Positions 1 through 9,289 of a DNA stretch of 64,000 nucleotides are shown one piece after another. The stretch covers positions 1,116,001-1,180,000 of the forward strand of contig NZ_AP024851.1 in the NCBI RefSeq assembly GCF_024346675.1, in the 5' to 3' direction. Numbering within the stretch: position 1 is the first letter of the stretch; every line of letters starts with the position of its first letter. Both the position numbers and the translations under genes were made by a program. Below the pieces are notes generated by a model. It was not told the DNA's origin. It did no database searches and worked only from the letters and a program-made list of their open reading frames with translations. Origin of the DNA: Photobacterium sanguinicancri. GTDB lineage: Bacteria > Pseudomonadota > Gammaproteobacteria > Enterobacterales > Vibrionaceae.

Positions 1-159
1 TGTGTCGATGACTTTTGCTCAAGCAAGCCCATTGATATCAAGTGGGCACAAGCGACACACTTAATTACAGGACAAAATGCAACCGCAGAAGTACTCGCGG
101 TTGCCAGTACAACCCTTAGCGAGAAAACAATACGAGAATTAGCAAAACAATGGCAGTAG
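1..159 (+). CDS. 3' end of an unidentified gene (partial)
   Basis: Frame 1 is open from the first base of the window and ends at TAG 157-159, giving the last 52 codons of a protein whose start lies upstream. The tail ends in a short charged helix (SEKTIRELAKQW). It is on the same strand as the polysaccharide genes that follow and ends 36 nt before the next start, so it is probably part of the same operon, perhaps a glycosyltransferase. The fragment is too short to name the family. Confidence 0.6.
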   Translation, partial: CVDDFCSSKPIDIKWAQATHLITGQNATAEVLAVASTTLSEKTIRELAKQWQ

Positions 160-195
160 TCATGATGACGGACGCTCACCATAAAAGGATTATCT

Positions 196-2091
196 ATGTG
201 TGGAATTGCGGGGATTTTCAATCTTTATCGAACCGCCCCATTACAGCCAGAGCTACTTAAAACCATTAATCGTCGCCAAAGCCATCGCGGTCCAGATGAT
301 GAGGGTTACTATTTTGACAGTTACATTGGCTTGGCGCACCGTCGTTTGTCTATCATCGATTTATCAGGCGGTCATCAGCCGCTATTCAATGAAGATGGTA
401 GTATCGCAGTCGTTTTCAATGGGGAGATTTATAACTTTCAATCCTTAGTTGCTGAGCTAACACAAGCGGGTCATGTCTTTAGTACATACAGTGACACCGA
501 GGTCATTGTGCACGCATGGGAAGAATGGGGAGAAAAAGCGGTAACGCGTTTTCGCGGTATGTTTACCTTTGCCATTTGGGATACTAACCGTCGTCAATTA
601 TTTATTGCTCGTGATCGTTTGGGCAAGAAGCCTCTGTTTTACAGCCAAACAGCCCAAGGGCAACTTGTTTTTGCATCTGAATTAAAAGTACTGCTTGAAC
701 ACCCAGAAGTGAGCCATGCGTTACGACCTGAAATGGCAGAAGATTTCTTCATGTATGGTTATATCCCAGATCCCTACACGGCTTACCAGCATATCTATAA
801 ACTTGAAGCTGGCCATACCATGCTGCTAACACCCGGAGAGCAATTAAGAACATCCCCCTATTGGGATCTTTCAGCGCCTGAAAATTATTTAAGTTGGGAG
901 CAAACCCAAGGGGCATTGATTGAACGGTTAGAAGACGCAGTAAAAATACGTTTAATGGCAGATGTACCATTAGGGGCATTTCTTTCTGGTGGTGTCGACT
1001 CTAGCGCCATTGTCTCTATGATGGCTCGCTTACAAAATAACCCTGTAAACACCTGTGCTATTGGCTTCAATGAAGCTGATTTTGATGAAAGTGAATATGC
1101 CCTTCAAATCGCGAACCAATACAGTACCAATCATATCGCTCACATTGTGGATGCTGATGATGTCAGCTTAATTAAGCAACTCAATGATATTTACGATGAA
1201 CCGTTTGCCGACAGTTCTGCATTGCCTACATACAGAGTGTGTCAGCTCGCCAGAAAGTCGGTTAAAGTTGCACTATCAGGTGACGGTGGTGATGAGATAT
1301 TCGGTGGATATCGCCGCCATCGCATGCATTTAGCAGAGCAAAGAGTCCGCCAAGCAATCCCTTCCCGTTTCCGTAAAACCATATTTGGCTCACTCGGCAG
1401 GCTTTATCCCAAGGCTGATTGGGCACCACGCCCATTACGCGCCAAAACAACGTTTCAATCGTTGGCATTAAACCAAGTAGAAGCATATGCCAGCTCTATC
1501 TCTAAGCTGCGTGTGGACGAACGCGAACAATTATTTAGTGCCCAATATCGCCAGCAGTTGAATGGCTATAACGGTATCGATCAATTAACACAACATGCCA
1601 ATAATGCCCCAACTGATGATCCCCTCAAGCTCATTCAATACTTAGATATAAAAACGTGGTTAGTCGGCGATATTCTGACTAAAGTTGACCGCGCCAGTAT
1701 GGCTAACTCGCTAGAAGTCCGTGCACCTTTATTGGACCATGAGTTTATCGAGTGGGCTTATAGCGTTCGTAGTCAAGACAATATCCAGAGCGTGCAAGGC
1801 AAAGGAGTGCAAGGAAAGTATGCGTTCAAAAAAGCCTTAGAACCCTATATTAACCAAGACATTTTGTATCGACCTAAAATGGGATTCTCCATGCCGATTA
1901 GCCAATGGTTTAGGACATCCCTTAAGCAAACGCTACACGATTCTGTTTTGTCTACCAATATGCTGGACAGTGGCTACTTCAATGTCGACCACCTTAAAAA
2001 AATGCTACAAGAACACAGCGAGGGGTATCGCGATCATGGCGCGTCATTGTGGTGTTTACTGATGTTCTCTCAATTCATGATGAAGCAATAG
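196..2091 (+). CDS. Asparagine synthase-type glutamine amidotransferase of an exopolysaccharide (exosortase A-associated) locus
   Basis: 631 aa, a class II glutamine amidotransferase fused to an asparagine synthase domain. The N-terminus MCGIAGIF leaves Cys2 as the catalytic nucleophile, followed by NGEIYN and the glutaminase fold over about residues 1-210. The PP-loop SGGVDSS (Ser264-Ser270) marks the ATP-binding synthase half, followed by a second nucleotide-binding stretch SGDGGDE. AAGGA precedes the ATG by 7 nt. Length and architecture match the amidotransferase found in PEP-CTERM/exosortase A polysaccharide clusters (TIGR03108-like, from memory) better than housekeeping AsnB at about 554 aa. 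In such loci it is thought to amidate a sugar or carrier, but the substrate is unknown. The neighbouring glycosyltransferases support an extracellular polysaccharide role over asparagine synthesis. Confidence 0.85.
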   Translation: MCGIAGIFNLYRTAPLQPELLKTINRRQSHRGPDDEGYYFDSYIGLAHRRLSIIDLSGGHQPLFNEDGSIAVVFNGEIYNFQSLVAELTQAGHVFSTYSDTEVIVHAWEEWGEKAVTRFRGMFTFAIWDTNRRQLFIARDRLGKKPLFYSQTAQGQLVFASELKVLLEHPEVSHALRPEMAEDFFMYGYIPDPYTAYQHIYKLEAGHTMLLTPGEQLRTSPYWDLSAPENYLSWEQTQGALIERLEDAVKIRLMADVPLGAFLSGGVDSSAIVSMMARLQNNPVNTCAIGFNEADFDESEYALQIANQYSTNHIAHIVDADDVSLIKQLNDIYDEPFADSSALPTYRVCQLARKSVKVALSGDGGDEIFGGYRRHRMHLAEQRVRQAIPSRFRKTIFGSLGRLYPKADWAPRPLRAKTTFQSLALNQVEAYASSISKLRVDEREQLFSAQYRQQLNGYNGIDQLTQHANNAPTDDPLKLIQYLDIKTWLVGDILTKVDRASMANSLEVRAPLLDHEFIEWAYSVRSQDNIQSVQGKGVQGKYAFKKALEPYINQDILYRPKMGFSMPISQWFRTSLKQTLHDSVLSTNMLDSGYFNVDHLKKMLQEHSEGYRDHGASLWCLLMFSQFMMKQ

Positions 2092-2105
2092 GAAACAGTC
2101 TCAGT

Positions 2106-3287
2106 ATGAATATATTAACGATTTCGACACTGTTCCCAAATAGCATGGATCCTAAACATGGCGTATTTGTTGAGACAAGGCTAAAGCATTTAAAAAAACA
2201 TTACCCCGACGTGAACATTACGGTTATCGCACCTGTGCCATGGTTCCCGTTCAAGTCCGCTTACTTTGGCCAGTACAGCCTATATGCCAACACACCACAG
2301 CATGAACAGCGCAATGGGTTTGAGGTGTATCACCCTCGCTATCTTGTCATACCCAAAATAGGCATGACATTAACACCTGTCACCCTTGCTCATAGTATAG
2401 AAAAGCAAATTCAGGCCCTTCTTGATCAAGGGCTGACGTTTGATGCTATCGATGGCCACTATTTCTATCCCGATGGCGTTGCTATCAACCAAGTCGCCAA
2501 ACGTTTTAACATCCCTTATACAGTGACGGCTCGCGGGACTGACATTAACCTTATTCCACAATTTAGTAAGCCTAAACGGCAAATCCAACAAGTGCTTCAA
2601 GACAGTAATCACAACATGGCAGTGTGTGAAGCACTGCGCCAAGAAATGCTCTCACTTGGTGCTGAGCCACAAAAAGTGAGCACACTCCGTAACGGAGTCG
2701 ATTTGGATCTGTTTCAATTCAGCAATGAAGATAAACAACAGCAACTTCGTGAAGAATTAGATCTACCCGCTGATAAAACTATTGTGATTTCAGTTGGCTG
2801 GCTGATTGAACGTAAAGGGCATCATCATGTGATCCGTGCTATCAATGATGTACCAAACGCGATTTTATTGATTGCTGGCAACGGCCCTGAAGATAAAAAG
2901 CTCAAGCAACTGGTTACATCACTTGGACTAGAGGGGCGTGTTCGCTTTTTGGGACAACAACCGCAGCCTATGCTGTGTAAATACTATGGTGCTGCCGATA
3001 TATTAGTTTTAGCTTCCAGCCGAGAAGGTTGGGCTAACGTATTATTAGAAGCGATGGCCTGTGGCACCCCTGTGGTTGCCACCAAAATTTGGGGTTCACC
3101 CGAAGTTGTACAACATCCCCATGCTGGGGTATTAGTCGACAGAGAGCCACAGCAAATTGCCAAAGCAATCAACCAGCTCAGCCATAAAACATTCACACGA
3201 TTAGATACCCGCAAGTATGCAGAACAATTTGACTGGCAGAGTACATCTGACAAGCAATATGCACTATTTAGTGAATTAGTGAATTAG
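2106..3287 (+). CDS. Family 4 (GT-B) glycosyltransferase
   Basis: 393 aa from the ATG at 2106 (MNILTIST). An in-frame ATG at 2049 lies inside the previous gene and would add 19 unlikely residues. The N-terminal half carries the acceptor Rossmann fold (STLFPN, later DGHYFYPDG). The C-terminal half has the GT4 donor site: GWLIERKG, the IAGNGPE strand and the EGWANVLLEAMACGTPVV nucleotide-sugar motif with its E-x7-E pattern. It probably transfers an activated sugar to the lipid-linked repeat unit at the cytoplasmic face of the inner membrane. It overlaps nothing and starts 14 nt after the amidotransferase stop, consistent with co-transcription. The stop codon lies inside an 8-bp tandem repeat. 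Confidence 0.85.
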   Translation: MNILTISTLFPNSMDPKHGVFVETRLKHLKKHYPDVNITVIAPVPWFPFKSAYFGQYSLYANTPQHEQRNGFEVYHPRYLVIPKIGMTLTPVTLAHSIEKQIQALLDQGLTFDAIDGHYFYPDGVAINQVAKRFNIPYTVTARGTDINLIPQFSKPKRQIQQVLQDSNHNMAVCEALRQEMLSLGAEPQKVSTLRNGVDLDLFQFSNEDKQQQLREELDLPADKTIVISVGWLIERKGHHHVIRAINDVPNAILLIAGNGPEDKKLKQLVTSLGLEGRVRFLGQQPQPMLCKYYGAADILVLASSREGWANVLLEAMACGTPVVATKIWGSPEVVQHPHAGVLVDREPQQIAKAINQLSHKTFTRLDTRKYAEQFDWQSTSDKQYALFSELVN

Positions 3288-3310
3288 TGAATTAGTGAAT
3301 TAGTGAATTA
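3271..3310 (+). repeat. Five tandem copies of an 8-bp unit GTGAATTA
   Basis: Five uninterrupted copies of GTGAATTA cover the last codons and the stop of the upstream glycosyltransferase gene and half of the 41-nt gap to the next gene. A change in copy number would alter only the C-terminal tail: every frame through the repeat meets a stop (TAG or TGA). It would also change the spacing to the next ribosome binding site. Confidence 0.95.
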
Positions 3311-3328
3311 GAAAAAGGTTTATCACGG

Positions 3329-4504
3329 ATGAAGATACTCTACCACCACCGCATCGCTTCCAAAGATGGCCAATATGTTCATATTGATGCCATCGTATCT
3401 GCCCTGCGTGATCAAGGCCATACCGTCATCATGGTGGCACCGAACGTAGCAGAAAAAGCTAGTTTTGGTAGTGATGGTGGCTGGGTTTCTCGTCTGCGTC
3501 AAAAGTTACCAAAGGTCATCAGTGAGTTACTGGAGTTTGGCTATTGTTTCTATGATTTGATTAAACTCTGCCAAGCAATCAAAAAGCACCAACCCGATGC
3601 AATTTATGAGCGGTATAACCTCTATTTACCGTCAGGTATTTGGGCAAAGCAGCTATTTAACCTACCACTGATTCTTGAGGTTAACTCTCCACTTTATCAA
3701 GAGCGAATGAACTACGGTGGCGTTGCCTTTGGTATGCTTGCAAAATGGTCTGAATATTATGCTTGGCGCAATACCGATCACCTGCTTCCTGTCACTGAGG
3801 TACTTGCAGGCTATATTCGAACAGCGGGTGTCACTAACGACAAAATCACTGTCATTCACAATGGAATTGATAAACGAGTTTTTTCGTCTATACGCAATAA
3901 TGAACGCCATGATCGCTTCAAAAATAAACTTGTCGTTGGTTTTGTCGGTTTCTGTCGCGAATGGCACCAACTAGATCAGGTACTCACTATGTTAGCGCGC
4001 CACCAGGCAGATAATGTCATGTTTTTGATTGTTGGTGACGGACCTGTTTTAGAAGCACTAAAAGACCAAGCTAAAGCCATGAGAATGATTGATCGCATTC
4101 ACATTACAGGGTTAGTTAACAGGAAAGACATGCCCTACTGGCTAGAACAAATCGATATCGCAATTCAACCTGCTGTCACGCCTTGGTGCTCTCCTCTAAA
4201 GCTGATTGAATACTTAGCAACAGGTAAAGCCGTTGTGGCACCTAACACACCTAATATTCGAGAACTTATCACGGACGAAGTAAACGGCCTTCTTTTTGAA
4301 TCCAATAATATGCAGCACTTACTCGCTAAAATTGAACAACTCATCAATGATGCAACTTTACGGGAACAACTGCAGAAAGAAGCAGTAAAAACCATAGAAA
4401 TAAAAGAATTAGAATGGCAAAAAAATGCCAACAAAATCGTTGATTTAATCAACATTCAATTATCATCAACATCTTTACCATCCCCACCTGTAGAGGTTAA
4501 ATAA
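3329..4504 (+). CDS. Family 4 (GT-B) glycosyltransferase
   Basis: 391 aa. The N-terminus MKILYHHRIASKDGQYVHID is typical of a subgroup of GT4 enzymes found in exopolysaccharide clusters. Later motifs are VIHNGID, GFVGFCREWHQLD, IVGDGP and a C-terminal donor site SPLKLIEYLATGKAVVAP in which the usual glutamates are partly kept. A predicted cytosolic enzyme adding a sugar to the growing repeat unit. The start is set by AAAAAGG about 12 nt upstream, beyond the tandem repeat. The stop overlaps the next ATG by one base (TAATG), so the two are translationally coupled. Donor and acceptor cannot be told from sequence. Confidence 0.85.
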   Translation: MKILYHHRIASKDGQYVHIDAIVSALRDQGHTVIMVAPNVAEKASFGSDGGWVSRLRQKLPKVISELLEFGYCFYDLIKLCQAIKKHQPDAIYERYNLYLPSGIWAKQLFNLPLILEVNSPLYQERMNYGGVAFGMLAKWSEYYAWRNTDHLLPVTEVLAGYIRTAGVTNDKITVIHNGIDKRVFSSIRNNERHDRFKNKLVVGFVGFCREWHQLDQVLTMLARHQADNVMFLIVGDGPVLEALKDQAKAMRMIDRIHITGLVNRKDMPYWLEQIDIAIQPAVTPWCSPLKLIEYLATGKAVVAPNTPNIRELITDEVNGLLFESNNMQHLLAKIEQLINDATLREQLQKEAVKTIEIKELEWQKNANKIVDLINIQLSSTSLPSPPVEVK

Positions 4505-5349
4505 TGTCAAAAATACAAATCTGTGTGTTTGCTTACAACCTAGAGCATCATATAGAGAAGTCAATTAACAGTATTATAAAAAACCAAGGCAATTATAGTG
4601 CTGACATCTATATCATGGCCAATGGATGCAAAGACAAAACAGCAGAAGTCGCTTACAAGATCGCAAAGAAAAACAAAAAAGTGCATGTCGTAGAGTTGTC
4701 AATTGGCGACAAATCTAATGCCTGGAATATATTCACTTACGATTATTATGATCATTCTTCAATTCCTATCTTTGTCGATGGAGATTTAGAATTTGAAAAC
4801 GATGCCATCAAAAACATCATTGATTTTCACCTCAGTCACCCAGCCTACAATAGTATTTCAAGCTTCCCGTTTGAACATGGAAGAAGTTCTATCGCTTGGA
4901 GAAAAGAGTTACTAGAAAAACATCAGTTTACCGGCAACCTATACTTACTATCTCAACCGTTTATATCAAAAATAATAAGCCAAGAAGTTAAACTGCCTGT
5001 TGGTCTGATTGGCGATGATAGTATGCTAGGCTATTTATCAGCGACTAACTTAGAACAAAACAGTGATCACCCCAAACAAAGAATTGGCGTTTGCCAGAGT
5101 GCTATTTTTACCTATGAACCCTTAGCTATTTTCTCTATTAAAGACATCAAACTTTATTTAAGACGTCGTGTACGGTATTCAACCCGCTATATGCAACAAT
5201 CCTCTATTGTACCTAACCTTAAAGTACATGGTTTGTCAGCTATGCCTGAAGATGCATCAACTATTTCTAAAGAACTATTACCAGCAATTCGATGGAAAAG
5301 TTCCAACCTTATTTTTGATATAATTGCGAAGCATAAATTATCAAATTAA
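4504..5349 (+). CDS. Family 2 (GT-A) glycosyltransferase
   Basis: 281 aa. GT-A fold: N-terminal QICVFAYNLEHHIEKSI nucleotide-binding strand and helix, then NGCKDKTAEVA, and the acidic motif FVDGDLEFE that takes the place of DxD for metal and nucleotide-sugar binding. Lys/Arg-rich stretches near the C-terminus (LYLRRRVRYSTRY) suggest peripheral membrane contact. It starts on the stop of the preceding gene and is lysine- and AT-rich compared with its neighbours, suggesting separate acquisition. Its 3' end overlaps the convergent ligase gene by 4 nt. Confidence 0.8.
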   Translation: MSKIQICVFAYNLEHHIEKSINSIIKNQGNYSADIYIMANGCKDKTAEVAYKIAKKNKKVHVVELSIGDKSNAWNIFTYDYYDHSSIPIFVDGDLEFENDAIKNIIDFHLSHPAYNSISSFPFEHGRSSIAWRKELLEKHQFTGNLYLLSQPFISKIISQEVKLPVGLIGDDSMLGYLSATNLEQNSDHPKQRIGVCQSAIFTYEPLAIFSIKDIKLYLRRRVRYSTRYMQQSSIVPNLKVHGLSAMPEDASTISKELLPAIRWKSSNLIFDIIAKHKLSN

Positions 5350-6668
5350 ACTTTAACTGCGGTCATATCCTGACAACGATGCTGCTTGTAAAAATAGGAA
5401 TGAACATAAAGGCAATTACTCACCGCGACTAAAGCCCAAAATAACTCAAGGTACGCGAGGGAGAGCGCTGCACCTGCTGCACAAAATGCAAGAAAAGAAA
5501 CCTTAAGCATTTTGGCAAGCTCATACTCCCAAGCATTTTTTTCGCTTTTATCATTTACAAAATACTTCTCTACCGCAGTTAACTGGAAATAGGTCAGCGA
5601 TAGAATAAAAGCAAAAAGAATAAAACCAACAAATCCCTGATCGCCAATCACTTGAAAGTAAATACTATGTGCTGCTAGGCCTTTTTCACCGGGTTCAGGT
5701 GAAGGAATAAAGCTCAAAGCATCAATATTAAGTGCCGTCAGTTGCCACAGGTGTGCATACTGCGCAGCTTTAAAACCACCGCCAAAGATAGGGTTATCCA
5801 TCGCCATCAGGGTATGGATCTTCCACGACGTTACCCGATGCATAAACGAACCATCTTGATCAGCCTGCTCGATGGTATTCATTCGATCAAACCAGCTATC
5901 AGGGAGATAGAATAAGGCAACCGATAGCACCAAGCACATCACTATAAGCGATGCCATCTTGCTACTACTTCGCATCCAAAAATAACCACCTATAATGATA
6001 AGGCCTAATAACCCCCCTCTTGAGTGTGTACCCAATACTGAAATAACACAGAATGCAGTTATCCCACAAAGTATGTACTTTATTATTTTACTTTCCTCTT
6101 GAGAGAACAAATAAAGCGCCAAGGGGATGGTCATACACAAAGCAACAGCTAAGTGATTATTATCACTGAGTAAATGACTATTAGGGCCTGCTATTTTATG
6201 TCCACCAAAAGACAAAATAAACTTTAACCCTTCAACACAACCGTAAAAGCCGATTGATAAGACAACGGCCCAAACAACCATATCAAAATGTGCTTTTTTC
6301 CTAACTAACAAGCACACAAAAATAAAAGTAAGAATTATTTTAAAGAATTTAACCCACTCAAACCAAACCAACTCAAAATACGCAAGGGTAAATTGTGTCG
6401 CCAATAATGTATGAATACAAAAAAGAAGGACACAAACGAAAAGACCTGTCAGTTTGAAACGAGGTTTGTCCCTTAAAATAAGGTAACCCAGCATAGTTAA
6501 AGCCGCAAAAGCAGAGTTATAACTAAAAGAAGCAGCAAATCCACCTAACCAGTGTGTTGGGACAAACAAGCCAGACCAAAGCCATAACGATAATGCAATA
6601 AACGGCCGTCTAATAGCAAAAACAGCCATGAAAGCAAATGCTGTAACAAACACAAGATCACGCATCAA
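5346..6668 (-). CDS. O-antigen ligase/polymerase-like multi-spanning membrane protein (exosortase A-associated type)
   Basis: 440 aa, about ten hydrophobic segments. The start MMRDLVF followed by a hydrophobic first helix and RRPFIALSLWLW resembles the family annotated as exosortase A-associated O-glycosylation ligase (TIGR03097-like, from memory). Family-like motifs include SDNNHLAVAL, GTHSRGGLLG, GGGFKAAQY and AAHSIYFQVIGDQGFVG, the last carrying the periplasmic-loop histidine typical of Wzy/WaaL proteins. It most likely polymerises or transfers the lipid-linked glycan on the periplasmic side. It is inverted relative to the surrounding operon and ends 4 nt inside the neighbouring glycosyltransferase gene. 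Its promoter must lie in 6669-6970. Confidence 0.85.
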   Translation of the reverse strand: MMRDLVFVTAFAFMAVFAIRRPFIALSLWLWSGLFVPTHWLGGFAASFSYNSAFAALTMLGYLILRDKPRFKLTGLFVCVLLFCIHTLLATQFTLAYFELVWFEWVKFFKIILTFIFVCLLVRKKAHFDMVVWAVVLSIGFYGCVEGLKFILSFGGHKIAGPNSHLLSDNNHLAVALCMTIPLALYLFSQEESKIIKYILCGITAFCVISVLGTHSRGGLLGLIIIGGYFWMRSSSKMASLIVMCLVLSVALFYLPDSWFDRMNTIEQADQDGSFMHRVTSWKIHTLMAMDNPIFGGGFKAAQYAHLWQLTALNIDALSFIPSPEPGEKGLAAHSIYFQVIGDQGFVGFILFAFILSLTYFQLTAVEKYFVNDKSEKNAWEYELAKMLKVSFLAFCAAGAALSLAYLELFWALVAVSNCLYVHSYFYKQHRCQDMTAVKV

Positions 6669-6970
6669 TCATCCTTTTCTGCTGTTATCTTGGTTGATTT
6701 CCAGCACAAGTACACTAATAGTACGAGGCAACCTAAAAAAAGTAGTGATTCCATACTTCATCCCTGAGAAATCTCAAATCAGATTTCGCTGTTGCATATT
6801 TATATTGTACTTATTTGCTTTAGTCACGAGACAAACTTGCACAAAACATACTCTGCATCCATCCTAAATATAGGATGACTATTTGATGTAAACCAAGTTT
6901 TATCCGCAACAAATACAAACGAGTAGTCGCCGAAATTTCAGTAATTCATGCGCAAGTAAGGATGCTTATT
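6669..6970. other. Divergent intergenic region between the ligase gene and the heptose cassette
   Basis: About 300 bp, AT-rich, without a credible gene. It must contain the divergent promoters for the ligase gene (left) and hddA (right). A purine-rich AAGTAAGGA ends at 6962 as the hddA ribosome binding site. I see no clear regulator palindrome. Confidence 0.6.
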
Positions 6971-7999
6971 ATGATTGTTCGCTCTCGTTCTCCACTTCGT
7001 TTAGGCCTTGCTGGTGGCGGCACCGATATATCTCCCTATTGCGACCAATATGGTGGCTGCGTGTTAAATGCAACTATTAATATGTATGCACATTGCACCA
7101 TCGAGCTACATTCGCCCGAAAAAGGCATTTCTTTTGTCGCACAAGATATTGACGTCACTTACCACTCCCCTTTACTTAACTACCTCGAATTAGAGGGTGA
7201 ACTCCTCCTACATAAAGCCGTTTACAACCGTATTGTCAGCCAATTTAACGACAACAAACCATTAGCAGTGACGGTTTACACCCACTCTGAAGCCCCACCA
7301 GGAAGCGGGTTAGGCTCGTCTTCAACTATGGTTGTAACCATCATCAGTGCTTACCAAAAACTGCTCAATTTATCGTTAGATGAATATGAAGTTGCTCGAT
7401 TGGCTTACGATATAGAACGTATTGATTGCCAACTCTCTGGTGGTAAACAAGACCAGTATGCAACCACTTTTGGTGGTTTTAACTTCATGGAGTTCTATGA
7501 AAACGAGCGCGTTTTAGTTAATCCGCTTCGCATTCGCCAGCCAATTATTAACGAACTAGAGAGCCAGTTAATGCTTTATTTCACTGGTGTTTCACGTTCG
7601 TCAGCTCAAATCATTGAAGATCAGGTTAAAACGACCACTTCTACAGATAAAAAACCACTTGAAGCGATGCATGACGTTAAGCGATTCGCTTTTGAGATGA
7701 AAGAACGGCTATTGCACTCTGATATCTGCGGCATGTCTGATCTACTCCAAGAGTCATGGAATGCAAAAAAAGCCACATCAGATTCCATTGCAACTCCCCA
7801 TATTAATTTGATTGAAGATCGCGCACTAACATCTGGGGCTAAGTCACTCAAAATTTCAGGCGCTGGCGGTGGTGGCTTCATGATGCTGTTTGTCGACCCT
7901 ATCCACCGACTCAGTGTTGAGGAATCACTCTCAGATTTAGACGGCAAGATCCAGCCATTCCACTTCACTTGGCAAGGAACACAATCATGGAAAGCCTAA
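6971..7999 (+). CDS. hddA: D-glycero-D-manno-heptose 7-phosphate kinase (HddA), GHMP family
   Basis: 342 aa. GHMP kinase: N-terminal RSRSPLRLGLAGGGTDISPY and the ATP-binding loop PPGSGLGSSS (around residue 110), with a C-terminal KISGAGGGGFMMLF glycine loop. HddA phosphorylates D,D-heptose 7-phosphate at C1. Two ATGs are possible; 6971 is chosen because AAGGA at 6958-6962 overlaps the first ATG (6962) but sits 8 nt before the second. The gene overlaps gmhA by 13 nt, and the order kinase-isomerase-guanylyltransferase identifies the GDP-D,D-heptose pathway rather than a sugar-kinase paralogue such as fucokinase. Confidence 0.9.
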   Translation: MIVRSRSPLRLGLAGGGTDISPYCDQYGGCVLNATINMYAHCTIELHSPEKGISFVAQDIDVTYHSPLLNYLELEGELLLHKAVYNRIVSQFNDNKPLAVTVYTHSEAPPGSGLGSSSTMVVTIISAYQKLLNLSLDEYEVARLAYDIERIDCQLSGGKQDQYATTFGGFNFMEFYENERVLVNPLRIRQPIINELESQLMLYFTGVSRSSAQIIEDQVKTTTSTDKKPLEAMHDVKRFAFEMKERLLHSDICGMSDLLQESWNAKKATSDSIATPHINLIEDRALTSGAKSLKISGAGGGGFMMLFVDPIHRLSVEESLSDLDGKIQPFHFTWQGTQSWKA

Positions 8000-8568
8000 C
8001 GTATTTTAACCAGCAAATTCGTTCTTCTATCGAAACCAAGCAACGCCTACTTGAGCGCGATGACGTGTTAGAAGCAATGACGCGTGCGGGAGAGATCTGC
8101 TTAGAGGCTTATCAAGCGGGTAATCAAGTGCTGCTCGCAGGTAACGGTGGCAGTGCAGCAGATGCCCAGCATATTGCTGCTGAATTTGTGAGTCGCTTTG
8201 AATTTGATCGCCCCGGCCTCCCTGCACAAGCGCTTACTACGGATACATCGATACTTACTGCCATAGGGAACGATTACGGCTTTGAAAAACTGTTTGCTCG
8301 CCAACTGCAGGCCAATGGGAGAAAAGGCGATGTATTCATTGGCATTAGTACATCAGGTAAATCGCCAAATATCTTACGAGCAATCGAGATAGCAAAAGAA
8401 AAAGGCATTACGACCATAGGATTAACAGGTGAAGGTGGCGATATGAAAGCCATGTGCGATTTGTGTATCTCTGTTCCATCATCCCATACTGCACGTATAC
8501 AGGAATGCCACATCCTTATTGGTCATGCTATTTGCGGGTTTGTCGAGAAAGGATATTTCAATGGGTAA
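7987..8568 (+). CDS. gmhA: Phosphoheptose isomerase (GmhA)
   Basis: 193 aa, the usual GmhA length. Converts sedoheptulose 7-phosphate to D-glycero-D-manno-heptose 7-phosphate in the cytosol. The SIS domain shows AGNGGSAADAQHIAAEF, the family signature, and ISTSGKSPNI for phosphate binding; a zinc/catalytic histidine lies in the HILIGH segment. The start at 7987 is set by AAGGAA 7 nt upstream; it lies within the 3' end of hddA. As enterobacteria and vibrios normally carry another gmhA for LPS heptose, this copy is probably dedicated to the polysaccharide, but that needs the rest of the genome. Confidence 0.92.
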   Translation: MESLTYFNQQIRSSIETKQRLLERDDVLEAMTRAGEICLEAYQAGNQVLLAGNGGSAADAQHIAAEFVSRFEFDRPGLPAQALTTDTSILTAIGNDYGFEKLFARQLQANGRKGDVFIGISTSGKSPNILRAIEIAKEKGITTIGLTGEGGDMKAMCDLCISVPSSHTARIQECHILIGHAICGFVEKGYFNG

Positions 8569-9289
8569 TACCACCACAACGGCCATTATCCTTTGTGGTG
8601 GTCTAGGTACAAGATTGAGCAGCATCACCAACAACAAACCCAAACCTATGGTCAATGTTGCCGGTGTTCCCTTTCTTGAACATCAATTTGACTATCTTAT
8701 TTCTCAGGGAGTATCGCGGGTTGTTTTAGCAGTATCCCACTTAAAAGAATGCATTATTCACCACTTCGGCGACCAATACAGAAGCCTACATATTGAATAT
8801 ATCGCTGAAGCATCACCACTCGGTACTGGCGGCGCAATTAAAAACGTATTACTCAATGCTTCGTTTCAACCGAATGAAAGCATAGTCATACTCAATGGTG
8901 ACACTTTTGTTGAATTTAACTTATCAAAGCTAGAACAAGATAAAACCGATAAATTACTGATTATTGCCGCAAAGGCAATTGACGACACTGCTCGCTACGG
9001 CAAACTCACCATCGATAACGACATGCTAGTCACTGGGTTTCAAGAAAAAAAAGCGGGGTCTAAAGGTTACATCAATGCTGGTGTTTATTTAACTCAACCA
9101 GAGTTACTTACAAAGCTTCCTAAGCTTGATTGCTTTTCTTTTGAAGAAGACTTTCTGCACCATGAACTTGCTCATCAAACGATAGGCGCCAGTATTCTTG
9201 ATGGGTTTTTCATTGATATTGGCATCCCTGAAGATTACTACACTTTCTGTGATCTTATGGGATCAGGTCAAATTCAATGTCTTTCGTAA
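8561..9289 (+). CDS. hddC: D-glycero-alpha-D-manno-heptose 1-phosphate guanylyltransferase (HddC)
   Basis: 242 aa nucleotidyltransferase. The signature AIILCGGLGTRL...KPKPMV is the nucleotide/phosphate-binding loop; PLGTGGAIKN and the metal-binding NGDTF follow. It makes GDP-D,D-heptose, the donor for a heptosyltransferase. The start at 8561 follows GAGAAAGGA and overlaps the gmhA stop by 8 nt; an upstream in-frame ATG at 8519 lies deep inside gmhA. It overlaps the flippase gene by 13 nt. A related sugar-1-phosphate nucleotidyltransferase cannot be excluded from sequence alone, but the three-gene order makes HddC the best call. Confidence 0.85.
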   Translation: MGNTTTTAIILCGGLGTRLSSITNNKPKPMVNVAGVPFLEHQFDYLISQGVSRVVLAVSHLKECIIHHFGDQYRSLHIEYIAEASPLGTGGAIKNVLLNASFQPNESIVILNGDTFVEFNLSKLEQDKTDKLLIIAAKAIDDTARYGKLTIDNDMLVTGFQEKKAGSKGYINAGVYLTQPELLTKLPKLDCFSFEEDFLHHELAHQTIGASILDGFFIDIGIPEDYYTFCDLMGSGQIQCLS

